From Pelomonas sp. Root1237 (lineage in GTDB: Bacteria > Pseudomonadota > Gammaproteobacteria > Burkholderiales > Burkholderiaceae_C), in contig NZ_LMDK01000001.1 of assembly GCF_001425055.1 (NCBI RefSeq), positions 819,845 to 883,844 of the forward strand: a stretch of 64,000 nucleotides of DNA, read 5' to 3'. Under the pieces are notes generated by a model. That model saw nothing but the letters and a program-made list of their open reading frames with translations. It was not told the DNA's origin and did no database searches. The position numbers were made by a program, and so were the translations under genes. This document shows positions 8,015 through 15,872 of this stretch, in pieces. Numbering within the stretch: position 1 is the stretch's first letter; each line of letters begins with the position of its first letter.

Positions 8015-9237
8015 GGCTCGCGCCGCCTTGCCTCCACGCCAACACGAGGTATCGCGCCGTACGCACCGGACAGGTACTTCGCCGAGAAGTTGTCATCGCT
8101 ACGGACCCCCTGCATGGTGTCAAGCCGCCAGGCGCGACTCTCGCATTCGTCCTTCTCCACCAGGTAAATCTGCGCTTTGTGAAGCAGGTTCAGGACCTCC
8201 GCCGAATGGCACGAAAGGATGATCTGCGCGCCATGCGGGTTCGTGTTTGGGTTGTCGAACAGCGACAGGATGGGCTCGATCATCAACGGATGCAGGTCGT
8301 TCTCGAATTCGTCAATGAGGGCGATGCCTCCATTGGCTAGGGCGGGGAGCAACTCGGACAACAAGACGAAAGCTGCTTGGGTCCCCGTCGACTCCTGAAA
8401 GAACGGGACCTCATGCGTCTCGCCATTTCGAGACGTGTGAATACCCCAGGGATACCAGACCTTGCTCTCCGCATCTGGAGGAGCACCGACCTTCGGCTTC
8501 ACGTCGATCTCGCGGAGCTTGATGTCCTTGAGCCCCATGTCCCAGGAACTGAGCAGATCCTTCATTTGCTCCTTCAACTCGGCGTCCTGGGCAAAGAAGT
8601 CGGCAGCTCCGAACAGCGCATTGTGGTCAAGGCTATGCCGCCCCGACGAATCGACGTTGGTACACAACGTCTGCTCAGTCAGATGCTTAGCCACCTCAAT
8701 GCCGTACTGGGCAGCGGTTGCAATCAGGCTGGCGTTCGGCCTAACTTTGGACGCCTCGGTTGGGTTGAAGCCGAAGTCCTGCTGCTTGATGACGTAGGTG
8801 CGCGTTGCCTCATCCCAGTCGCGCACGAAGACGTAGCTGAAGCGCTCCTTCTTTCGGTACAGCGCCTCGTGCAACACCTGCTTGGCCGTCATGCGGACCA
8901 CGTAGCGCCAAACGACGCCATCGCTGTCCTCGCCTTCAGCCTCGAACTCCGACGGCACATCCTTCTTCCCAAAGTGCGCGAACACTGGAATCGGCTGCTC
9001 TGGTTTGAGGCCCGTGAAGGAGCCCCGAACAAACCAGATAAGGAACGCTAGCGGCTTCAGCAGCGACGTCTTGCCGGCACCGTTGGCGCCAAGTGCGGCG
9101 ATGGCAGTGCTGATACGCAAGCCAGAGGGTGCGGTCTGCACCCAACCCCGTGCACTGGCTTTCTCAGTCAAGCGGAGCGACACCTCGGTGCGCTCAAGGA
9201 AGCTCTGCACGTTGGTGAAGGCATAGAAGTGGAGCAT
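8011..9237 (-). CDS. AAA-family ATPase of RloA/AbiLi type
   Basis: This is a 408-residue cytosolic ABC/SMC-like ATPase. The Walker A GANGAGKT is at residues 50-57, after an N-terminal FTNVQSFLERTEVSL strand typical of RloA/AbiLi and OLD-like ATPases. Near residue 305 is the Walker B/acidic motif ALIDEFENDLHP, followed by the switch histidine in IILSCHS and the end motif KYLSGAYGAIPRVG. The 'HEVPFFQESTGTQ' segment corresponds to the signature loop. There is no fused TOPRIM; the downstream coupled gene supplies it. The gene is divergent from the CBASS operon with 364 bp between them. No strong ribosome-binding site precedes the ATG. Confidence 0.85.
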   Translation of the reverse strand: MLHFYAFTNVQSFLERTEVSLRLTEKASARGWVQTAPSGLRISTAIAALGANGAGKTSLLKPLAFLIWFVRGSFTGLKPEQPIPVFAHFGKKDVPSEFEAEGEDSDGVVWRYVVRMTAKQVLHEALYRKKERFSYVFVRDWDEATRTYVIKQQDFGFNPTEASKVRPNASLIATAAQYGIEVAKHLTEQTLCTNVDSSGRHSLDHNALFGAADFFAQDAELKEQMKDLLSSWDMGLKDIKLREIDVKPKVGAPPDAESKVWYPWGIHTSRNGETHEVPFFQESTGTQAAFVLLSELLPALANGGIALIDEFENDLHPLMIEPILSLFDNPNTNPHGAQIILSCHSAEVLNLLHKAQIYLVEKDECESRAWRLDTMQGVRSDDNFSAKYLSGAYGAIPRVGVEARRREP

Positions 9238-9601
9238 GTGGTCAGTCGTGTATTAATCGGTCTTTGGACGGGGGCAATCAGCGTGCCATCCGATCCTATC
9301 CACAGATTTTTGTTGAAACCTTTCAGAGTCACCCGAATCGGGGGCATTTTTCGCGGCGACCACGGGGACGATGGCTGGAACTGCCTGCCGCCTCCACAAA
9401 CAGAACAGAAAGGCGCCAACAAATTGCGTTTTCAACGGCGTTTTGTTGCAAATCGCACTTATGCTACATTTCATGCGCGGCGACAGGATGAAAAGCGCGG
9501 ATTTCCAGGTCCAGCTCGATAGATCCCCTGGCGGCCGATGTCAGCAGGAACCAGAACCCGCTGAGGCTGGCCCGACCAGCGCTTGGCCGAAGGAGAACCA
9601 C
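9238..9601. other. Divergent control region between the ATPase and CBASS operons
   Basis: This gap must hold the promoters of both operons. It has an AT-richer core around 9290-9470 and the strong ribosome-binding site AGGAG at 9591-9595, six bases before the CD-NTase ATG. The CD-NTase frame is open upstream to 9371, but no start there has a ribosome-binding site. Confidence 0.5.
9443..9470 (+). promoter_or_regulatory. Candidate sigma-70 promoter for the CBASS operon
   Basis: TTGTTG (9443-9448) and TACATT (9465-9470) are 16 bp apart, in the AT-richest part of the divergent gap. This would give a leader of roughly 125 nt before the CD-NTase start. It is a motif match only. Confidence 0.3.
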
Positions 9602-10552
9602 ATGTCACTGAGCAACACCGAGATCCGTTACTACGACAGCACCGTGCTGCGTCTGCCCGCAGACAAGCGCAAGGAATACCACGCCCAGGTGGACCGGCTG
9701 ATCAGCGCCCTTACCAGCCGCCTGCACGAGCAGAGCGACGTCAAGGTCACCAAGGTAGTGAAGGCCGGCTCCTTCGCCAAGTTCACCATCCTGCGCAAGA
9801 CCTCGGAGGACCCCGTCGACGTTGACGTCGTCTTCTACATCTCCGGCCGCAACGTCGACAAGGAAACCCTGGGCACGCTGACGCAGCTGATCTACGACAC
9901 GCTGCTGAAGCTGTACCCCGGCAAGTCCGTCGAGAACTTCGAAATCCAGCGCAAGGCCGCGACGGTCCAGTTCGTCGGCTCAGGCCTCAGCGTGGACATC
10001 GTGCCGGTCATCGAGGACGCGGCGCGCCCGGGCTACGGGTGGCAGTTCGACATCCACGACGGCACCAAGATGCAGACCTGCGCGCCCTGCCAGATCAAGT
10101 TCGTGCGGGACCGCAAAGAGAAGGACAGCGACTTCCGCACCCTGGTGCGTTTGGCCAAAAAGTGGCGAAACCGCATCGAGCTCACGCAGCTGAAGTCCTT
10201 CACCATCGAGCTGATCATGGCGCACGTCCTGGCCAAGAAGGGCACCGAGGGCTCTATCGAGAAGCGCTTCAGGGACTTCCTGCTGTACATCGCGCAGTCA
10301 GGCCTGAAGGAGGTGATTTCCTTCCCGGAGAACGGCCTGGTGTTCACCCAGTTCAACGATCCGGTTGTGATCCTGGACCCTGTCTGCAACAGCAACAACG
10401 TCGCAAGCCGCATCACCGAGGACGAGCGCAAGGAAATCGTCGCCGCGGCCTTGGAAGCTTGGGAAACGGCCGTTTTCGCGTCCGAGGAGGACGACATCGA
10501 GGTCTGGAAAGAACTGTTCGGTCCGCGCTTTAAGGTCAAGGAGGAAGCATGA
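9602..10552 (+). CDS. CBASS cyclic-oligonucleotide synthase (CD-NTase)
   Basis: The 316-residue protein has a polymerase-beta-type nucleotidyltransferase core: G56-S57 in AGSFAKFT, then DVDVVF with D73 and D75, and the third acidic residue D132 in LSVDIVPVI. That is the complete catalytic set of cGAS/DncV-like enzymes. The N-terminal helix with YDSTVLRLPADKRKEY resembles the CD-NTases that are controlled by HORMA proteins, and the next two genes are HORMA and TRIP13-like, so this is a type III CBASS. On sensing phage it would make a cyclic di- or trinucleotide that switches on the effector. I chose the ATG at 9602 for its AGGAG site. The gene overlaps the next one by ATGA. Confidence 0.93.
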   Translation: MSLSNTEIRYYDSTVLRLPADKRKEYHAQVDRLISALTSRLHEQSDVKVTKVVKAGSFAKFTILRKTSEDPVDVDVVFYISGRNVDKETLGTLTQLIYDTLLKLYPGKSVENFEIQRKAATVQFVGSGLSVDIVPVIEDAARPGYGWQFDIHDGTKMQTCAPCQIKFVRDRKEKDSDFRTLVRLAKKWRNRIELTQLKSFTIELIMAHVLAKKGTEGSIEKRFRDFLLYIAQSGLKEVISFPENGLVFTQFNDPVVILDPVCNSNNVASRITEDERKEIVAAALEAWETAVFASEEDDIEVWKELFGPRFKVKEEA

Positions 10553-11043
10553 GCTCCACGTCAACCACCACTGAGACCTACTCGGTCGCCGACATCGAAA
10601 TCGTCATGCGTCGCGTGACGGCTGACCTGGTCATGATCGCGTCCAGCACGGGGGCGATTACCGAGCAGAAGGCTCGCGACTGGGGCCACGACATCGAGTT
10701 GCTGGCAAAGAACGGCTACCTGAAGAAGGTCGACCTCACGCTGCTGAGCTTTGGCGTGGAGCAGAAGGCTACTTGTTTCGAGGTCAACGTTGCTTCTGGC
10801 GAGCTGACCATGAGCCGGCCGGGGGGCGTGATGTGGCCGCAGGTGCCGAATCCCGTCTTGCGCATCACGATCTCCCACACGTCGGCGTATGACGCCGCTG
10901 CGCAGGCCAAGTTGGCACCCAAGCTCAACATCAACTGGGTGGAGTCCACGGCGGACACCAGCCACCGCACCCTGGCCGCCAGTGCCAACCGCGACTACGC
11001 CAGCAACGGCTATGGCATGCAGCGCAAGGATTTCAGCCTGTGA
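10549..11043 (+). CDS. cap7: Bacterial HORMA-domain protein of type III CBASS
   Basis: The 164-residue protein is small and cytosolic, with the shape of bacterial HORMA proteins: an N-terminal helix (VADIEIVMRRVTADLVMIA), a middle segment with DWGHDIELLAKNGYLKKVDLTLLS, and a C-terminal tail that would act as the movable safety belt. Sequence signatures of HORMA folds are weak, so the call leans on position between a CD-NTase and a TRIP13-like remodeller, with four-base overlaps on both sides. In characterised systems the closed HORMA, bound to a peptide, activates the CD-NTase. There is a single HORMA gene here, whereas some loci carry two. Confidence 0.85.
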   Translation: MSSTSTTTETYSVADIEIVMRRVTADLVMIASSTGAITEQKARDWGHDIELLAKNGYLKKVDLTLLSFGVEQKATCFEVNVASGELTMSRPGGVMWPQVPNPVLRITISHTSAYDAAAQAKLAPKLNINWVESTADTSHRTLAASANRDYASNGYGMQRKDFSL

Positions 11044-11936
11044 CCCAACCCACCATCTTTGACGCTAAGACGCCCCTGCCCGACACCGCGTTGTCGGGCC
11101 GCGAGAAGACGCTGCTCGGATTTGCCGACCGCTATCGCAAGATCCACGACCAGCTGCAGCTGCTGCTCCACCTGGGTGACCTGGAAGCGTGGAGCAAGAA
11201 CCTCTACAAGAAGAAGGTGCCACTGTGCGACCTGGTGGCCGAGCAGTACCCCCTGGTCATTTTCCACGGCGATGTGGGCACGGGCAAGACCGCGATGGCT
11301 GAGTGCATCGCCAACCGCCTTGCCAAGGAGTCCCGCACGGAGGACGCCCAGCTTTTCAAGCTGAGCAATCGCGTGCGCGGCAGCGGCAAGGTGGGCGAGA
11401 TGGGCACGCTATTGAACCAGGCTTTCCACGAGGTCGTGCAGGCCGCCGGGAAGTCGCGCCGGGCATTCCTCATCATCGACGAGGGCGACTCGCTGGCCGC
11501 ATCGCGCAATCAGGAACACAGCCACCACGAGGACAAGGTCGCGGTCAACACGTTGATCCAAGGTGTCGATGACCTGCGCCGCTTCGGTGGCCGCATCGTC
11601 GTTTTCCTCTGCACCAACCGCCTGTCCGTGCTGGACGCAGCATTGCAGCGCCGTGCCGCCATCGTCGAAGAGTTCACTCGGCCTGATGATGCCCAGCGCC
11701 AGGCGCTGTTGACGATGGACCTGGACGGCATCGGGCTGACGGACCGGCAAATCAAGGAGTTGGTGGAGGCGACCGGGCCCCGCGACAAGCGGCCGGGCTG
11801 GACGTTCTCCGACATCCGCACCCGCCTCTATCCCGCCGCCCTGGCCCAGGCATTCCCCAGCCGCGAGTTGAAGTTCAAGGACCTGCTCGACGTCGCGACG
11901 GCGCTGAAGCCCTCGCCGGTGATGGAGGACAAGTGA
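11040..11936 (+). CDS. cap6: TRIP13/Pch2-like AAA+ ATPase of type III CBASS
   Basis: This is a 298-residue AAA+ ATPase starting with GTG inside the stop codon of the HORMA gene. The Walker A GDVGTGKT is at residues 77-84, Walker B FLIIDE at about 143-148, sensor-1 Asn in CTNR near 193 and arginine-finger candidates at 204-205 (LQRR). In type III CBASS the TRIP13-like hexamer pulls open HORMA and keeps the synthase off. Related proteins do the same to Mad2 in eukaryotes. The context fixes the role. The end of the gene overlaps the next by one base (TGATG). Confidence 0.92.
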   Translation: MTQPTIFDAKTPLPDTALSGREKTLLGFADRYRKIHDQLQLLLHLGDLEAWSKNLYKKKVPLCDLVAEQYPLVIFHGDVGTGKTAMAECIANRLAKESRTEDAQLFKLSNRVRGSGKVGEMGTLLNQAFHEVVQAAGKSRRAFLIIDEGDSLAASRNQEHSHHEDKVAVNTLIQGVDDLRRFGGRIVVFLCTNRLSVLDAALQRRAAIVEEFTRPDDAQRQALLTMDLDGIGLTDRQIKELVEATGPRDKRPGWTFSDIRTRLYPAALAQAFPSRELKFKDLLDVATALKPSPVMEDK

Positions 11937-13099
11937 TGCCGCGATCACCACTTTTTGGTCGTCGCATCCACCTCACGGGCAGCATTTCGGCCGACCCCGC
12001 AATTGCAACGCCGGCCGAGGTCGAGCGCGCCCGCGCGTTCGTGAAGCAACTGGTGCAGGAACTGTTGGCCAAGGGCGCCAACTTCATCATCCCCGTCGAC
12101 GACGAGAAGCTGCGGGCGGACGGTCAGCCGATTTGCTTCGACTGGCTCGTCTGGGAGACAGTCCACGCCAACTTGGCGCGGCGCCCGGTGGATGCCCCCG
12201 GACCGCTGGCCATCGCGGTCAAGCACCACAAGAACGAAGGCCAAATTCCCGAGGCCTTCCGCCCGGTCTGGAACGCGATGCGGACATCGCCGCACGTTGA
12301 AATCCGCAGCGCCGCGCACTGGAACATGGCCAGCAAGCGCATGGAGATGCAGGCGCACCACGGCGACATCTTGATCGCCGTCGGCGGTGGCGAAGGAGTC
12401 TGCTTCTTGGCCAACCTGTACCACCAGGCCGGCAAGCCGGTCGTGCCGTTGAACTTCAATTTGGGCCCGGCGACCACCGGCGCATCGCGGCTTTTCGACT
12501 TTGGCATGTCCGGCAACAACGCCCGGCGCCTGTTCCAAACTGAGGGCAGCACCACACCCGAGAGCTGGCTCAACCGCATCGAGATGTACACCGGCAAGAC
12601 CGCTGCCGACGGCCTGCGAGACGTGATGGGCCTGCTCGAGGAGCTGGTGCCACCCAAGGCGTTCGTCGTGCGCCTGCTGAACCCTGCCCACCCCGACTAC
12701 AGCGACGTTCAGAACTACTTCGACACCGTCGTCCAGCCGGTGATGGAGGACGAACTCGGTTACCGGCTCGTCGTGGTCGACGGCAACCAGGCGTACGAAC
12801 ACGCGCGCATCGACGAGGAAATCTTCAAGAAGCTGCACCACAGCAGCGTGGTTCTGGCCGACATCACCGGCGTGCGACCGAACTGCTTCATTGAGCTGGG
12901 CTACGCCTTGGGGCGCTGCCTGCCCACTATGCTGTTGGCCAAGCAGGGCACTGAACATCCCTTCGACATCGTGTCGCTTTCCGGCCTCCACTGGAAGACC
13001 ACGGGAAACGCCGCCGAGCGCCGAGAGGCCTTCCGCACCCACTGGAACGCCATCAAGAACCGGCCACCGCTCGTGGCCGCCGACCCGCTGATTCCATGA
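11936..13099 (+). CDS. SLOG plus nucleoside-deoxyribosyltransferase-like protein, likely CBASS effector
   Basis: The 387-residue protein has two Rossmann-like halves. Residues ~9-175 look like a SLOG domain: RRIHLTGSIS at the start and GDILIAVGGGEGVCFLA at 143-159, the glycine-rich loop. Residues ~243-350 look like a nucleoside 2-deoxyribosyltransferase/TIR-like domain: FVVRLLNP, then VVLADITGVRPNCFIELGYALG, with E320 where the catalytic Glu of that superfamily lies. By position it is the effector. A likely scheme, which is inference, is that SLOG binds the cyclic nucleotide and the C-terminal half splits a nucleotide such as NAD+. SLOG is the ligand sensor in Thoeris ThsA. I see no SAVED, STING, transmembrane or NucC domain. 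A GTG three bases upstream is an alternative start. Confidence 0.82.
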   Translation: MPRSPLFGRRIHLTGSISADPAIATPAEVERARAFVKQLVQELLAKGANFIIPVDDEKLRADGQPICFDWLVWETVHANLARRPVDAPGPLAIAVKHHKNEGQIPEAFRPVWNAMRTSPHVEIRSAAHWNMASKRMEMQAHHGDILIAVGGGEGVCFLANLYHQAGKPVVPLNFNLGPATTGASRLFDFGMSGNNARRLFQTEGSTTPESWLNRIEMYTGKTAADGLRDVMGLLEELVPPKAFVVRLLNPAHPDYSDVQNYFDTVVQPVMEDELGYRLVVVDGNQAYEHARIDEEIFKKLHHSSVVLADITGVRPNCFIELGYALGRCLPTMLLAKQGTEHPFDIVSLSGLHWKTTGNAAERREAFRTHWNAIKNRPPLVAADPLIP

Positions 13100-13656
13100 C
13101 CAACAAGACCGAGATCTTTCTGTCCATCGACGTGGAAACCTCGGGTCCGATCCCGGGTGAGTACAGCATGCTCACCCTCGGCGCATGCAACGTCGATTAC
13201 CCCAATCAGACCTTTTCGTGCGAGTTCAAACCCATTTCCGACAAGGCGGATGCCAAGGCCATGGAGGTGACTGGCCTGTCGTTGGAAAGGTTGGCGGTCG
13301 ATGGCACAGAGCCTGGCGTGGCTATGACGCGGTTCCGGGATTGGGTGCAGAAGGTCGCTGGCGACCACGGCACGCCAGTCTTTGTGGGGCTCAACGCGCC
13401 CTTCGATTGGTCCTTCGTCAACTACTACTTCCACCGCTACTTGCAGGCCAACCCTTTCGGTTTCGCGGCGCTCGACATCAAGGCGCTGTACATGGGCGCG
13501 ACAGGCTGCTGCTGGGGCGACACCCGTTCGAGCCGCATGGCGGCACATCTTCAGCCGAAGTCGAAAGGCGACCACCAGGCGCTGCACGACGCGCTATATC
13601 AAGCCGAGTTGTTCAACCTAGTTCGACAGCTTGCGTCTCGGCGCGACGGGCATTGA
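13096..13656 (+). CDS. DEDDh 3'-5' exonuclease associated with CBASS
   Basis: This 186-residue protein belongs to the DnaQ/oligoribonuclease-type exonucleases. ExoI is SIDVETSG with D12 and E14, ExoII is VGLNAPFDWSF with D104, and ExoIII is GDHQALHDA with H160 and D165, so all five DEDDh residues are present. It overlaps the effector gene by ATGA and ends the coupled operon. Some type III CBASS loci carry an accessory 3'-5' exonuclease (often called Cap18). Possible jobs are degrading phage nucleic acid, or clearing linear oligonucleotide by-products of the signal. The sequence does not decide between them. Confidence 0.85.
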   Translation: MTNKTEIFLSIDVETSGPIPGEYSMLTLGACNVDYPNQTFSCEFKPISDKADAKAMEVTGLSLERLAVDGTEPGVAMTRFRDWVQKVAGDHGTPVFVGLNAPFDWSFVNYYFHRYLQANPFGFAALDIKALYMGATGCCWGDTRSSRMAAHLQPKSKGDHQALHDALYQAELFNLVRQLASRRDGH

Positions 13657-13909
13657 GGTTGAGCCGCTTTACCAGCCTAAATATCAGCACCGGGACGGGG
13701 CGGCGGTAAAATCGCCACTTTCGACGCAACCCCAATTTTGGAGGCATACGGTTGTCAATGAGGCGATGAAGGGCCAGGGTCACAGCATCACTTGCCGCGC
13801 AAGCGGTGCCCAACCCGCACAGGCTGCCAAGCCTGCCCAGAAGTCTGTCCATATCCGCGACACCCATTCACGAAGCATCAACACTCACAACGCCAAGAAG
13901 GAGGCTCCC

Positions 13910-14044
13910 ATGGTCAATTCCATCAACCTGAAAGCCCGCGTGGATGCCTGCATCCGCGCACCCATCCGCGCTGTGACCCTGTCCGCATGCATCGCCGTCG
14001 CGGCAGCCGGCGGGTTCAATGGACCCCAACCGTATGCCCCTTGA
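13910..14044 (+). CDS. Small 44-residue protein, unknown
   Basis: The ATG at 13910 has a strong AAGGAGG site seven bases upstream, and a good terminator follows the stop, so this small gene is probably expressed. The product is basic at the start, then has a hydrophobic stretch (VTLSACIAVAAAGGF) that could be a membrane segment or signal peptide, and ends in NGPQPYAP. The frame is open further upstream, with another ATG at 13766 that would give 92 residues but with a poorly spaced GAGG. TAAAAT near 13710 could be a -10 box. I know of no family. Confidence 0.5.
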   Translation: MVNSINLKARVDACIRAPIRAVTLSACIAVAAAGGFNGPQPYAP

Positions 14045-14066
14045 GAGGCTGTAGTCGAACCACCGG

Positions 14067-14096
14067 GGGGGCCGCATGTCGGCCCCCTTCTTCTTT
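14067..14096 (+). terminator. Rho-independent terminator
   Basis: GGGGGCC (14067-14073), a 7-nt loop and GGCCCCC (14081-14087) are followed by the T-rich tract TTCTTCTTT. It ends the small-ORF transcript and probably the CBASS readthrough. Confidence 0.85.
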
Positions 14097-14815
14097 CAGA
14101 GTGCCGAAGACGGACAGCGTAGGCGAGGCCCGCAGGTCACACGCAAAGCGGGGCACATGTGTGCATGTGCCTTTGCCGCGACCAGTCGCCGCGCGGCTCC
14201 TCTCGCGAAGCGCGCGGGAACGAAACACCAGGTGCGCAGCATTGCGCGGCTCATCCCCATCCCACTCTCGTAAGTAGAGTGTGCCCGCATGGCGAGGTGC
14301 CAGGAGTCCTTTAGCGAGCTTGAGCTCACCTCGCGTCGGCGCAGTCTATCCGCAGCTGCTTGCTGCGCGGAATGTGGGCACCCAGGAAGGCGGCGGGGCA
14401 CATCACTTCGAGGACCTGCCTGCTCATGAGTTGCGACGCCGAGAGTTCGCTGCCGCCTGACTACGGCCGACGCCATGTGCGTGTCTTCTAACCCCGCAGT
14501 TGCCGTGCGTCTTCCTGACGACGCGGCGTTGGGCTCGCTGGCTTGCGCCGGCCAGCCCCTTTTTGCATGGGCCATCATCAGCCGCGCGTCCTTCATAAGC
14601 GCCCTGGTCCTACATCGAGCCTGCGGCCATCACCCTAGAGTCAGTTCCGGGCGTAGACCCTCTGTGAACTCCCGCCTGAAGCACAGCGGCGTATCTCGCG
14701 GCTGGAGAAGGCTTCAGCCCAGTGCGCTGTTCGTCACAGGCGATCCGCACAGGCTCTGCGCCCCCTTTCCCCGGCATGTGGGCTGATGTACAGCTCGCAT
14801 CGCTCTGGAGAAAAC
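14097..14815. other. Gene-free stretch
   Basis: About 720 bp without a supported gene. Open frames exist on both strands but lack start signals and recognisable products. A hairpin candidate pairs GCGAGGTG near 14290 with CACCTCGC near 14327. It may be the decayed remains of older island cargo. Confidence 0.5.
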
Positions 14816-15637
14816 ATGACGCCGTTCGACGCCACCGCTGCCTGCGAAACGCTTATCCAGGAGCGTGAGCTGCAGAACGACTCCAGCGGTCGAGAGCACA
14901 GTGAGAACGTCATCGCACGTCGACTGTTGGCGTGCCGGGATCAACTGGCCGATGCGTACACAGAGCTGTACTTTTGCTTCCGATCGGACGCGCATCTGCG
15001 GACCTTCTTCGGTCTGGTGATGAGTTCCGCTGCGCAGTGGGGCGATGGGCAAGAGCCTGAGTTCGTGGCGCAACGCGCGGAACTCACTGAGGTCAATCGA
15101 CGCATCGCAGAAGCCGCCGAGTCGCTGGCCGACCTGCTGGATCGCCGAGAGGCCTTCCGAGACAAGCCCGGTGATTTCGCTGACAACACGTTCTTCAACG
15201 TTGCGGAGCTGGTCTCTGCTGCCGCGCATGACCGAGACCTGTACCAGTATCACCTCGAAGAAAGCCTCTCCGCCCTGCGCTTGCGCTACGACTGGAAGTA
15301 TTGGCCCTCGCTGGGAGAGGTGGTGCGGACCCTGGCTACTGATGCAGAAGCTGCCCAGGGGCCGAAAGAAGTAGGCGTCGAGCTGGATGAGCCGGTCTTC
15401 GCACGAAGCTCCATAGAGCGCTTCTTTGACATCCTCTTTCGCTCGCTAAGCCTGGCCATGAGCACGCCGGCCGCACTGCCGGACAGCTTCAACGTGTCTG
15501 ATGCGACGCTGGCGGCCATCGCCAACAGCGCGTTGGGTCTTGCGCCTGATGATCGACTTCGTGCGACGGAGATAAGGGACCTTCGGCCGGATCACTGGAG
15601 ACTGGATGGTCTGCGGTTCGAAGACACTGGCCCTTGA
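14816..15637 (+). CDS. Unknown soluble helical protein (273 aa)
   Basis: I do not recognise the family. The ATG at 14816 has GGAG six bases upstream. The 273-residue product is acidic and predicted mostly helical, with long amphipathic stretches such as ELTEVNRRIAEAAESLADLLDRREAF. There are no cysteine clusters, no signal peptide and no nucleotide-binding motif. It lies alone between the CBASS block and the convergent S1/P1 nuclease operon, whose last gene ends 9 bp away. A role in the defence region is possible but has no direct support. Confidence 0.7.
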   Translation: MTPFDATAACETLIQERELQNDSSGREHSENVIARRLLACRDQLADAYTELYFCFRSDAHLRTFFGLVMSSAAQWGDGQEPEFVAQRAELTEVNRRIAEAAESLADLLDRREAFRDKPGDFADNTFFNVAELVSAAAHDRDLYQYHLEESLSALRLRYDWKYWPSLGEVVRTLATDAEAAQGPKEVGVELDEPVFARSSIERFFDILFRSLSLAMSTPAALPDSFNVSDATLAAIANSALGLAPDDRLRATEIRDLRPDHWRLDGLRFEDTGP

Positions 15638-15645
15638 TGCGTGAT

Positions 15646-15861
15646 CTACAGACGGCCTTCCAAGCGTCGGCGCAGCCCGTCCCGATACAGCAGCGCGCCG
15701 ATGCCGATCAGAACCGTCTCGTCGTCTTCGGTCAGGTGGTCCGCCGCCAGGCCCATCCATGCGGCCAAACGCGTGATCGCGTCATCGAGTGTGGATCTGT
15801 CACCTTGCACGTCCAGCAGTCCGGCAACGGCTTCGAAGCGAGCGATGACGGGATGGCCCAT
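15646..15861 (-). CDS. Unknown 71-residue protein downstream of the S1/P1 nuclease
   Basis: The small gene starts 11 bp after the nuclease stop, with GAGGAAG before its ATG, so the two are probably co-transcribed. The product is acidic and helical (FEAVAGLLDVQGDRSTLDDAITRLAAWMGL, shown here only as a pattern of alternating hydrophobic and charged residues), with a second segment LTEDDETVLIGIGALLYRDG and a basic end. There is no signal peptide, so it stays in the cytosol while its neighbour is exported. A TTG at 15876 would add five residues. The function is unknown. Confidence 0.6.
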   Translation of the reverse strand: MGHPVIARFEAVAGLLDVQGDRSTLDDAITRLAAWMGLAADHLTEDDETVLIGIGALLYRDGLRRRLEGRL

Positions 15862-15872
15862 GTCGAACTTCC

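Noticed and set aside
9371..9601. 77-codon N-terminal extension of the CD-NTase
   Set aside because: CD-NTase similarity begins at the Met at 9602, which has AGGAG six bases upstream. The extension is not family-like.
11936..13099. SAVED or STING domain in the CBASS effector
   Set aside because: The glycine-rich loop GDILIAVGGGEG and the ELG motif fit SLOG and NDT-like folds. No SAVED or STING pattern is visible.
14096..14596. 166-codon minus-strand frame as a gene
   Set aside because: Arg/Ala/Ser-rich translation, no start signal and no similarity. It begins inside the terminator region.
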